From Acidiphilium multivorum AIU301 (GTDB taxonomy: Bacteria; Pseudomonadota; Alphaproteobacteria; Acetobacterales; Acetobacteraceae), in contig NC_015186.1 in NCBI RefSeq assembly GCF_000202835.1, positions 1,488,001 through 1,552,000 of the forward strand: a stretch of 64,000 bases of DNA, given 5' to 3'. Below the pieces are notes generated by a model. That model did not search any database. It saw nothing but the letters and a program-made list of their open reading frames with translations, and was not told the DNA's origin. The first letter of the stretch is position 1. The number at the start of each line of letters is the position of its first letter. This document shows positions 10,628-17,588 of this stretch, piece by piece. The position numbers and the translations under genes were made by a program.

Positions 10628-11269
10628 TTAGGTCGCGTGGACGGATTTAACCAATATCAGTGCGCAAGCGAAGCTGATGAAGGCGGCGTAGCTGGTTGCG
10701 GTCTTGTCGCAGCGCATGGCGATGCGTTTGAAGCGTTTGAGTTTGCCGATCGTCTGCTCGATGCGTGCGCGTCGGCGGTATAACCGCTTCGGGAAGAATT
10801 GGCCTCTTTCCTTGGAATTTTCGCGACGCGGGATGACCGGGGTGATGCCGCGCGCGCGAGCTGCCACTCGGTTGGCGCGGCTGTCGTAGCCCTTGTCGGT
10901 CACCACGATACGCGGACGGATGTCGGGTCCGATATCGAGCGAGGTCTCGAACTCGGTGGTATCGCTGGCTTCGCCGCCGGTCAGGTGGAAGTCGGGCGGG
11001 TGGCCGTCGAGATCGGTCTTGAGGTGAATTTTGGTCGGGAAGCCGCCACGCGAGCGGCCAAGGGCCTGGCCCTGCTGCCCCCTTTTGCCCCGGCGGCGGA
11101 GACGTGGGCGCGCGCCGTTGTGCTGTCGAAAAACTGCACCAGATGCGCGGTCTGGCTGTATTCGGCGAGAAGCTGAAAGAACGCCTCGAACACCCCGGAG
11201 CGGCTCAGCCGCCAGAACCGCTTCCATACGCTGTTCCATTTGCCAAATTCCGCAGGCAGGGCCCGCCAC
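10628..11269 (-). CDS. IS5/IS427-type transposase, frame B
   Basis: The downstream half of the DDE transposase. The meaningful part starts near GQQGQALGRSRGG and continues through KIHLKTDLDG, DKGYDSRANR (second Asp), PRRENSKERGQF and the Y-(2)-R-(3)-E-(6)-K block YRRRARIEQTIGKLKRFKRIA with the catalytic Glu. The first ~70 codons of the frame are antisense-like and belong to frame A. It ends at the left inverted repeat. It is expressed as an A-B fusion by frameshifting, as is known for IS427-group elements. Confidence 0.85.
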   Translation of the reverse strand: MAGPACGIWQMEQRMEAVLAAEPLRGVRGVLSASRRIQPDRASGAVFRQHNGARPRLRRRGKRGQQGQALGRSRGGFPTKIHLKTDLDGHPPDFHLTGGEASDTTEFETSLDIGPDIRPRIVVTDKGYDSRANRVAARARGITPVIPRRENSKERGQFFPKRLYRRRARIEQTIGKLKRFKRIAMRCDKTATSYAAFISFACALILVKSVHAT

Positions 11270-11504
11270 GTGATGCTATGGACAGTGAAATAGTGCACCG
11301 CTTCCGGAAATTTCCGGTCGTCATGCCCCGGCTCGCCACGGCTCGATTGGGCCGCGTCAAAAACCTTCAGCACCACAGACCAATCCTGTTCCGTCATTCC
11401 CGTCAGCATGCCCGACCCTCCGTTGCCGGTCACGCAGTGATCCGAACAATTCCCGGCTCGGGAATCGGTCAAATCCTCATATCAGGGATTCCGTCCACAC
11501 GGCC
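10631..11504 (-). mobile_element. IS5-family element (IS427-type), apparently intact
   Basis: About 874 bp bounded by imperfect inverted repeats: GGTCGCGTGGACGGATTT at the left and the complement of AATCCGTCCACACGGCC at the right. The element is flanked on both sides by TA (10629-10630 and 11505-11506), consistent with the short TA target duplication of the IS427 group. It encodes a two-frame transposase on the minus strand. It separates the Imm5-like gene from the first IS1111-type copy. Confidence 0.85.
10981..11409 (-). CDS. IS5/IS427-type transposase, frame A
   Basis: Upstream half of the transposase, starting MLTGMTEQDWSVV, with the N-terminal IS5 domain (WRALPAEFGKWNSVWKRFWRLSRSGVFE) and the first catalytic Asp in FFDSTTARAHV. 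After about residue 120 this frame diverges from the family and runs to a stop. The family continues in the next frame. A slippery A4G5 run lies on the coding strand at 11078-11086 exactly where the match changes frame, consistent with programmed -1 frameshifting. Confidence 0.85.
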   Translation of the reverse strand: MLTGMTEQDWSVVLKVFDAAQSSRGEPGHDDRKFPEAVHYFTVHSITWRALPAEFGKWNSVWKRFWRLSRSGVFEAFFQLLAEYSQTAHLVQFFDSTTARAHVSAAGAKGGSRARPLAARVAASRPKFTSRPISTATRPTST

Positions 11505-11677
11505 TAGTGATCGACGACTTTATGGCACTCTTCTCCAGCTTCGTTGGAATTGGTCAGCTTGGAGCCAGACCGCAAAAGGTAGCTAAGCGATTTCAGTGGA
11601 TTGTGATTATGGGATGGCCCGCCCCTCTCGTGGCGATCTGGTAGGATCGCCGCTGGTTTGGAGAGAGGAGCAGACCG

Positions 11678-12718
11678 ATGGATATCATGATTCTCGGCAT
11701 CGATCTTGGGAAGAACTCTTGCAGCGTGGTGGGCATGGACGCCGCCGGCCGGGTTGTTTTGAGGCGGAGACTTCGGCGGGGAACGTTGGAAAGTTTCGTT
11801 GGCGAGCTTGGGTCGTGCATTGTGGCAATGGAAGCATGTTGCGGCGCTCATCACCTCGGGCGGATTTTCGCCGCGCGGGGCCACGAGGTGCGGCTGATGT
11901 CGCCGGAATATGTCCGTCCGTACGTGAAGGCGCAGAAGAACGATGATCTCGACGCGGAGGCGATCGCAGAGGCTGCGACGCGGCCAACGATGCGTTTCGT
12001 GCCTGTGAAGAGCCAGGACCAATCTGATCTCCAGGCTTTGCACCGAGCCCGGGAGCGCCTCGTCTCGGAACGGACGGCGCTGATCAATCACTTGCGGGCG
12101 TTGCTGCTGGAGCGAGGGATCGTCGTTCCGCAAGGCCGGAGGAAACTGGAAGCCGAGCTTGAGACATTGGCCGAAGATGGCGGTTTTGCCGCGTTGAGCC
12201 CGCGCATCCGGACGTTGATCGAAGATCTTCGGGCGGAATGGCGTTCACTCGACCAGAGGATCACCGGCTTCGACGCCGAGTTCGTTCAGTTGGCTCGTGA
12301 CGACGTGGCTGTGCGACGTTTGACCAAAATCCCAGGAATTGGAACGATAAACGCTACGGCGCTGGCGGCGGCGGTCGGCGAGGCGCATGCATTCAAACGT
12401 GGGCGGGACATGGCGGCGTGGCTGGGGCTCGTTCCACGGCAAATGACAACGGGTGGAAAACCGCGCCTGCTCGGCATCAGCAAACGCGGCAATCGTTATT
12501 TGCGGAAGAACTTGATCCATGGCGCACGAGCGGCGCTGCCTTATCTTGTCGAACGCGATACGCCGTTGGGCCGCTGGGCGCGGGGATTGCTCGATCGAGC
12601 GCATAAGAACGTGGTCGTAGTCGCGCTGGCCGCGAAGCTGGCTCGGATTGCATGGGCCGTTTTGGCGCACGGTTGCGATTACGACGCCCAATTCGAAGCG
12701 GCGGCTGCGGCCGCATGA
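11678..12718 (+). CDS. IS110-family (DEDD) transposase, copy 1
   Basis: 346 residues. The N-terminal RuvC-like DEDD domain shows D9 (GIDLGK), E52 (AMEACCGAHH) and the DD pair around D89-D92 (KNDDLDAEAIAEA). The C-terminal transposase_20 domain has the helix-hairpin-helix segment KIPGIGTINATAL (about 217-229), then GLVPRQMTTGGKPRLLGISKRGNR with the conserved catalytic Ser at about 268. A strong ribosome site (GAGAGAGGAG) precedes the ATG. Such enzymes act with an element-encoded guide RNA. The protein is identical to copy 2 at 16275-17315. Confidence 0.97.
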   Translation: MDIMILGIDLGKNSCSVVGMDAAGRVVLRRRLRRGTLESFVGELGSCIVAMEACCGAHHLGRIFAARGHEVRLMSPEYVRPYVKAQKNDDLDAEAIAEAATRPTMRFVPVKSQDQSDLQALHRARERLVSERTALINHLRALLLERGIVVPQGRRKLEAELETLAEDGGFAALSPRIRTLIEDLRAEWRSLDQRITGFDAEFVQLARDDVAVRRLTKIPGIGTINATALAAAVGEAHAFKRGRDMAAWLGLVPRQMTTGGKPRLLGISKRGNRYLRKNLIHGARAALPYLVERDTPLGRWARGLLDRAHKNVVVVALAAKLARIAWAVLAHGCDYDAQFEAAAAAA

Positions 12719-12981
12719 CGGAATCGCCCGAACAGCGCTCACAGTTGGGCGCGAAAGGGCAGTCGATGTCTGCGTGAGGTGAAAGGAAGATGGCCTGACA
12801 GTCGAACGGCGGCTTGAAAACCTGACGCAGTGAACGGCCTCCGAGGCCGGTGTGATTATGAGGATCAGGCCGCGCGGATCTCCATCTTGGCCGGGTTCGA
12901 AGCCCGAGACCGGATACGTTGAAGCAGACTGATTAGAGCCAGATGAAAATCACCCCTTGCGGACGGGGCGGGCCATACGTT
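12719..12981 (+). ncRNA. candidate guide (seek/bridge) RNA region of IS1111-type copy 1
   Basis: Noncoding 3' end of the element, where IS1111-group elements are known to encode their guide RNA. Visible structure: hairpin CGGCCT-CCG-AGGCCG (12835-12849) directly followed by TGTGATTATG (12851-12860), the same ten bases as the left junction (11602-11611: seven target bases plus three element bases). A hairpin follows (12892-12906, CGGG/CCCG), then ATACGTT (12914-12920), identical to the element's right tip (12975-12981). Two guide-like segments matching target and donor ends, spaced by hairpins, fit a dual-guide RNA. Exact RNA ends cannot be read, and transcription is inferred. Confidence 0.5.
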
Positions 12982-13059
12982 CAGTTCGTTTGCGAAGACG
13001 GACAGATACACGATGGCCGGGACTGAAATCGCTCGGCGAAGATATTGCCGGACCGGCTC

Positions 13060-13491
13060 TCACTTCACTTCAAGGCCGAATTTTGCATCGAGCGAATACC
13101 TGCCGGCTCCAACGATGTAGAGCAACAGAAATCCTCCCAAGATGCTGACGTTCTTGTAGAAATTAATCTCGTTTTCGAAATGTGCCGCACCGGTCATCGT
13201 CCAGTAATGATGGGCGAGGAAACCGGTGGCGAGGGTGTATACTCCCATCAACAGCGCGAGAGGCCGAGTAAAGAGGCCGATCACGATGGCGCTCGACACA
13301 AAGCACTCCACCGCAATCGCAACAAGTGCCGCAAGCGACGGGAGGGGGACCCCAGTTTGCGCCATATAGGCGACGGTCCCACCATAATTTGTGAGTTTGC
13401 TCCACCCGAAGACAAGAAACAGCGTGACGAGGAGGAGCCGGGCGGCGAGGATGGTCTCGTTCTTAATTCTGTCAGCACCGAAAGTAGCCAT
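13060..13491 (-). CDS. DoxX-family membrane protein
   Basis: 143 residues with about four hydrophobic segments (roughly 17-35, 50-70, 76-95 and 115-133) and the family-like N-terminus LLARLLLV...FGWSKL. DoxX proteins are small inner-membrane proteins linked to quinone or thiol redox chemistry; the specific role here is unknown. The ATG at 13491 is chosen because GGAG precedes it by about eight bases; the frame extends 37 codons upstream with no membrane-like content. It is divergent from the LysR gene at 13620, so probably regulated by it. The pair sits between the IS1111 copies. Confidence 0.85.
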   Translation of the reverse strand: MATFGADRIKNETILAARLLLVTLFLVFGWSKLTNYGGTVAYMAQTGVPLPSLAALVAIAVECFVSSAIVIGLFTRPLALLMGVYTLATGFLAHHYWTMTGAAHFENEINFYKNVSILGGFLLLYIVGAGRYSLDAKFGLEVK

Positions 13492-13619
13492 GGATGATCT
13501 CCGCGATTGGGCCGCCGGTTGGGCGAGCCGGTTGTTGATGTATTGACGCGGCGAATATCTGCCTGGCAGAAGAGATAAAAAAGAGAAATAATCGAAACTC
13601 ATAATTTCTGGATATTGCC

Positions 13620-14567
13620 ATGCGTCGTTTACCCGACCTAGAAGCCTGGGCGCTGTTCGCCAAAGTCGCTGAGACCAGGTCCTTCACCCGAGCGGCTAGT
13701 GAGCTGGGAATTTCGAAGCCGACAGTGTCGAAGGCGATCTCCCGCCTCGAGGCACGGATCGGCACCGCGCTGTTGAACAGGACCTCCCGTCGCCTTTCCT
13801 TGACCGAAGCCGGCCGTCGCGCGGCCAGGAGCGCCGGCCGGATCCTGACAGAAGGCGAGGCCCTGGAGACGGAGGCGATGGACCAAGCCACTGCACCTAG
13901 TGGCCTGGTCCGACTGACCGCGCCAATGTCATTCGGGATTGCGCACGTGGCGCCGCTCCTCCCGGAACTGTTCGAAACGTATCCGGAACTTTCGGTCGAC
14001 CTACATTTGGCCGATGAAGTCGTCGATCTGGTTGGTGGCGGGTTCGACATCGCGATCAGAATTGCGGCTCTTCCAGATTCAGCCCTGCGGACCCGTCGCG
14101 TTTGTCGTGTCCGCCGCCTATTGGTTGGCGCACCGGAATATTTCGAAAGGCGAGGTCGGCCAGAACATCCAGGCGACCTCGCAAAACATGTCTGCCTTGG
14201 CTATGCCTATCTCCCCTCATCTAGTCGATGGCACTTCCGCCATGCGACGGGCGAGGAGGTCGATGTTGTTCCGGGTGGCCCCCTGAGGGTCAATAACGCC
14301 GATGCGCTGAGGCCAATGCTGGTGGCAGGACGAGGGCTCGCGGTGCAGCCGGAGTTCATGGCGGCTGAGGACATCGCCGCGGGCCGGCTCGAAGTGGCGA
14401 TGGCCGATTGGTCGATGCCACCCATCGCCTTGAATATCGTCACGCCACCAAGCGGCTTACGACCAGCGCGTGTCACCGCCGTAATCGACTTCCTCTGGCA
14501 TCACTTCGCAAACGCCCCATGGTCCTCTGGCCGAATGTTTGACAATTCGGCGGACGATCCCTGCTGA
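13620..14567 (+). CDS. LysR-family transcriptional regulator
   Basis: 315 residues with an N-terminal winged helix-turn-helix (LEAWALFAKVAETRSFTRAASELGISKPTVSKAISRLEARIG within residues 8-50) and a C-terminal effector-binding domain (PLLPELFETYPELSVDLHLAD, VDLVGGGFDIAIRIA, VNNADALRPMLVAGRGLA). This subtype is the CrgA/DsdC-like group common in Proteobacteria. It is divergent from doxX, with 128 bases between starts that would hold the operator; in such pairs the LysR protein usually controls its neighbour (inference). Its effector cannot be read. Confidence 0.92.
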   Translation: MRRLPDLEAWALFAKVAETRSFTRAASELGISKPTVSKAISRLEARIGTALLNRTSRRLSLTEAGRRAARSAGRILTEGEALETEAMDQATAPSGLVRLTAPMSFGIAHVAPLLPELFETYPELSVDLHLADEVVDLVGGGFDIAIRIAALPDSALRTRRVCRVRRLLVGAPEYFERRGRPEHPGDLAKHVCLGYAYLPSSSRWHFRHATGEEVDVVPGGPLRVNNADALRPMLVAGRGLAVQPEFMAAEDIAAGRLEVAMADWSMPPIALNIVTPPSGLRPARVTAVIDFLWHHFANAPWSSGRMFDNSADDPC

Positions 14568-14703
14568 CGGATACCAAGCGTCCATTCAGCCGAGGCGATG
14601 GGTGCCGAGGTTTTATGATGCCGAGCTTCCAGCGCCAGGACAGGCGCACAAGCGGTACGCACGACAAGTGGCGCGGCCTTGGCTTGAATTCGGGCAACCA
14701 ACC

Positions 14704-16074
14704 TGAACCGCCCCGGGTTTGCCGGAGGCTCCAACTCCCAAATGGGATGGAGCCATGACGAGTCCGACGACGAACAAGTTTTCTGCTGAAGTCCGCGAGC
14801 GTGCGGTGCGAATGGTGCTGGAGCACGAGGGCGAACATCCGTCGCGCTGGGCGAAGCAGCCAAGGTTCCGCCTGCCTTGGAATGTGGAATGCTGCGGAGG
14901 GGGCGATGTTGTCGATCGCGGCGAAGTTTGGCTGCTCGCCTCATACGCTGCGTGAATGGGTGCAGAAGGCGGATCGCGACAGCGGCCGTGCGCCTGGTGT
15001 TCCGTCGGAAGTATCTGCGAAGCTGAAGGCGCAGGAACGCGAGAACCGCGAGCTTCGCCAGGCGAATGAGATCCTGCGCAAGGCGTCGGCCTATTTTGCC
15101 CAGGCGGAGCTCGACCGCCGGTTCAAGCCATGATTGCGTTCATCGATGATCACCGCGGGGCCTATGGGGTCGAGCCGATCTGCAGGGTGCTGCCGATCGC
15201 CCCATCGACCGACCACGAGCACGTAGCGAAGCAGGCCAACCGCGAGAGGCGGTCAGAACGCGCACGGCGGGATGAGGCGCTTGCGGCGGATATTCGGCGC
15301 GTGTTCGCGGAGAATTTCGGGGTCTACGATGCGCGCAAGGTCTGGCGGCAGTTGTGGCGGGAAGGATGCGCCGTTGCCCGCCGCACGGTGGAGCGGTTGA
15401 TGCGCACAATGGGATTACAAGGCGCGGTCCGCGGCAAGCCGGTCAGGACGACGATCGGCGACAAGACGGCCCATTGCCCACTGGACCGCGTCAACCGCCA
15501 GTTCCAGGCGCCGGCGCCGAACATGCTCCGGGTCTCCGACTTCACCTATGTCGCGACCTGGCAGGGCTTTGTGTATGTGGCGTTCGTCATCGATACATTC
15601 GCCCGGCGTATCGTCGGCTGGCGGGTAAGCCGCACGGCGCATGCCGGTTTCGTCCTCGATGCCCTGGAACAGCCTCTTCACGACTGACGTCCGGTACGTA
15701 GCGGCGGCCTCGTCCATCATAGCGACCGGGGCAGCCAGTATGTCTCGATCAAATACACCGAGCGCCTGATGGAGGCCGGCATCGAACCGTCCGTCGGCAG
15801 TGTCGGCGATAGCTAGGACAACGCTCTCGCCGAGAGCATCAACGGCCTCTACAAGACCGAGGTCATCCGTCGTCGCGGGCCGTGGAAATCGTTGGAGGCC
15901 GTCGAGTTCGCAACCCTCGAATGGGTCGACTGGCTCAACCACAGACGCCTTCTCGAGCCGATCGGCAATATCCCGCCCGCCGAAGCCGAACAACGATATT
16001 TCGCCACACTCGACCAGATGAAGATCGCCGCTTGGCTTAACCCGAATGGCCTCCGGCAAACCCCGCGCGGCTTA
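14704..16074 (+). mobile_element. IS3-family element, degenerate
   Basis: About 1.37 kb with terminal inverted repeats: TGAACCGCCCCGGGTTTGCC at the left (from 14704) and the near-complement CCGGCAAACCCCGCGCGGCT near 16053-16072. It encodes an orfA/orfB pair on the plus strand in the IS3 layout, but both frames are broken. Its right end lies about ten bases from the target duplication of the IS1634-type element, so the latter inserted right beside it. Confidence 0.8.
14755..15133 (+). pseudogene. IS3-type orfA, frameshifted
   Basis: Starts [20 protein letters not shown], a typical IS3 orfA helix-turn-helix protein, then after HPSRWA loses the family pattern. The pattern resumes in the next frame at [18 protein letters not shown] and continues through a leucine-zipper-like stretch (LKAQERENRELRQANEILRKASAYFAQ) to RRFKP at 15133. 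Between the two parts lie about 50 extra bases (roughly 14855-14903) relative to the usual orfA, which break the frame. The protein cannot be made as one chain. Confidence 0.8.
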
Positions 16075-16080
16075 CTGTAA
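15130..16080 (+). pseudogene. IS3-type orfB integrase with two in-frame stop codons
   Basis: The frame encodes the usual orfB (IDDHRGAYGVEPICRVL at the start; DFTYVATWQGFVYVAFVIDTFARRIVGW with a catalytic Asp; HHSDRGSQY with the second Asp; DNALAESINGLYKTEVI with the catalytic Glu; IGNIPPAEAE near the end). It carries a TGA at 15685-15687, where relatives usually have Arg, and a TAG in the GDS-DNAL motif (about 15817), where relatives have Tyr. All pieces lie in one frame, so these are two nonsense changes, not frameshifts. The transposase is dead. Confidence 0.88.
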
Positions 16081-16274
16081 GTCACTAAACTGAAGTTTTT
16101 ACTTCAGAATAACCTGAACATGGCGGATTTCCTTGCGTAGCGCTGTTTTTCTGTATTCTGTTTGTGTCCATACATGGGGCTTGCGGCGCGTCTCGGTATG
16201 TGATTATGGGATGGCCCGCCCCTCTCGTGGCGATCTGGTAGGATCGCCGCTGGTTTGGAGAGAGGAGCAGACCG

Positions 16275-17315
16275 ATGGATATCATGATTCTCGGCATCGA
16301 TCTTGGGAAGAACTCTTGCAGCGTGGTGGGCATGGACGCCGCCGGCCGGGTTGTTTTGAGGCGGAGACTTCGGCGGGGAACGTTGGAAAGTTTCGTTGGC
16401 GAGCTTGGGTCGTGCATTGTGGCAATGGAAGCATGTTGCGGCGCTCATCACCTCGGGCGGATTTTCGCCGCGCGGGGCCACGAGGTGCGGCTGATGTCGC
16501 CGGAATATGTCCGTCCGTACGTGAAGGCGCAGAAGAACGATGATCTCGACGCGGAGGCGATCGCAGAGGCTGCGACGCGGCCAACGATGCGTTTCGTGCC
16601 TGTGAAGAGCCAGGACCAATCTGATCTCCAGGCTTTGCACCGAGCCCGGGAGCGCCTCGTCTCGGAACGGACGGCGCTGATCAATCACTTGCGGGCGTTG
16701 CTGCTGGAGCGAGGGATCGTCGTTCCGCAAGGCCGGAGGAAACTGGAAGCCGAGCTTGAGACATTGGCCGAAGATGGCGGTTTTGCCGCGTTGAGCCCGC
16801 GCATCCGGACGTTGATCGAAGATCTTCGGGCGGAATGGCGTTCACTCGACCAGAGGATCACCGGCTTCGACGCCGAGTTCGTTCAGTTGGCTCGTGACGA
16901 CGTGGCTGTGCGACGTTTGACCAAAATCCCAGGAATTGGAACGATAAACGCTACGGCGCTGGCGGCGGCGGTCGGCGAGGCGCATGCATTCAAACGTGGG
17001 CGGGACATGGCGGCGTGGCTGGGGCTCGTTCCACGGCAAATGACAACGGGTGGAAAACCGCGCCTGCTCGGCATCAGCAAACGCGGCAATCGTTATTTGC
17101 GGAAGAACTTGATCCATGGCGCACGAGCGGCGCTGCCTTATCTTGTCGAACGCGATACGCCGTTGGGCCGCTGGGCGCGGGGATTGCTCGATCGAGCGCA
17201 TAAGAACGTGGTCGTAGTCGCGCTGGCCGCGAAGCTGGCTCGGATTGCATGGGCCGTTTTGGCGCACGGTTGCGATTACGACGCCCAATTCGAAGCGGCG
17301 GCTGCGGCCGCATGA
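16275..17315 (+). CDS. IS110-family (DEDD) transposase, copy 2
   Basis: 346 residues, identical to the copy 1 product, with the same DEDD residues (D9, E52, D89-D92 region) and Ser at about 268 in GISKRGNR. The identity at nucleotide level implies recent transposition or gene conversion. The ribosome site GAGAGAGGAG precedes the ATG as in copy 1. Confidence 0.97.
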   Translation: MDIMILGIDLGKNSCSVVGMDAAGRVVLRRRLRRGTLESFVGELGSCIVAMEACCGAHHLGRIFAARGHEVRLMSPEYVRPYVKAQKNDDLDAEAIAEAATRPTMRFVPVKSQDQSDLQALHRARERLVSERTALINHLRALLLERGIVVPQGRRKLEAELETLAEDGGFAALSPRIRTLIEDLRAEWRSLDQRITGFDAEFVQLARDDVAVRRLTKIPGIGTINATALAAAVGEAHAFKRGRDMAAWLGLVPRQMTTGGKPRLLGISKRGNRYLRKNLIHGARAALPYLVERDTPLGRWARGLLDRAHKNVVVVALAAKLARIAWAVLAHGCDYDAQFEAAAAAA

Positions 17316-17578
17316 CGGAATCGCCCGAACAGCGCTCACAGTTGGGCGCGAAAGGGCAGTCGATGTCTGCGTGAGGTGAAAGGAAGATGGCCTGACAGTC
17401 GAACGGCGGCTTGAAAACCTGACGCAGTGAACGGCCTCCGAGGCCGGTGTGATTATGAGGATCAGGCCGCGCGGATCTCCATCTTGGCCGGGTTCGAAGC
17501 CCGAGACCGGATACGTTGAAGCAGACTGATTAGAGCCAGATGAAAATCACCCCTTGCGGACGGGGCGGGCCATACGTT
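17316..17578 (+). ncRNA. candidate guide RNA region of IS1111-type copy 2
   Basis: Same sequence as 12719-12981: hairpin at 17432-17446, TGTGATTATG at 17448-17457, hairpin at 17489-17503 and ATACGTT at 17511-17517. Because both copies are identical there is no covariation to test the fold. A transcript starting here could also run into the IS1634-type transposase, whose ATG lies ten bases beyond the element. Confidence 0.5.
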
Positions 17579-17588
17579 CCCTGCCTCC

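Larger units (their letters stand above)
11609..12981 (+). mobile_element. IS110-family element, IS1111 type, copy 1
   Basis: Identity to copy 2 spans 11602-12982 and 16199-17579 (1381 bases, no difference seen). Both flanks share TGTGATT on the left and a C on the right, so the element proper is 11609-12981 (1373 bp). Subterminal inverted repeats ATGGCCCGCCCC lie at 11614-11625 and, inverted, 12965-12976, each five bases from a tip (ATGGG left, ACGTT right). Such subterminal repeats and absence of terminal repeats or target duplication mark the IS1111 group. The noncoding left end is 69 bases; the right end is 263 bases. It interrupts a sequence whose related uninterrupted form is at 30140-30204. 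Confidence 0.93.
16206..17578 (+). mobile_element. IS110-family element, IS1111 type, copy 2
   Basis: Identical to copy 1 over the whole 1373 bp, in the same orientation, 4597 bases downstream. The left flank ends in TGTGATT and the first right flank base is C, so the pre-insertion site would read TGTGATTC, the same eight bases as at copy 1 although the wider flanks are unrelated. Subterminal inverted repeats are at 16211-16222 and 17562-17573. It is inserted in the leader of the IS1634-type element, with its right tip only ten bases before that transposase ATG. Confidence 0.93.

Noticed and set aside
12885-12910. GGTTCGAAGCC-like T-arm in the IS1111 3' end
   Set aside because: Only one arm resembles a tRNA; no acceptor or anticodon stem. 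Treated as a hairpin of the guide-RNA candidate.
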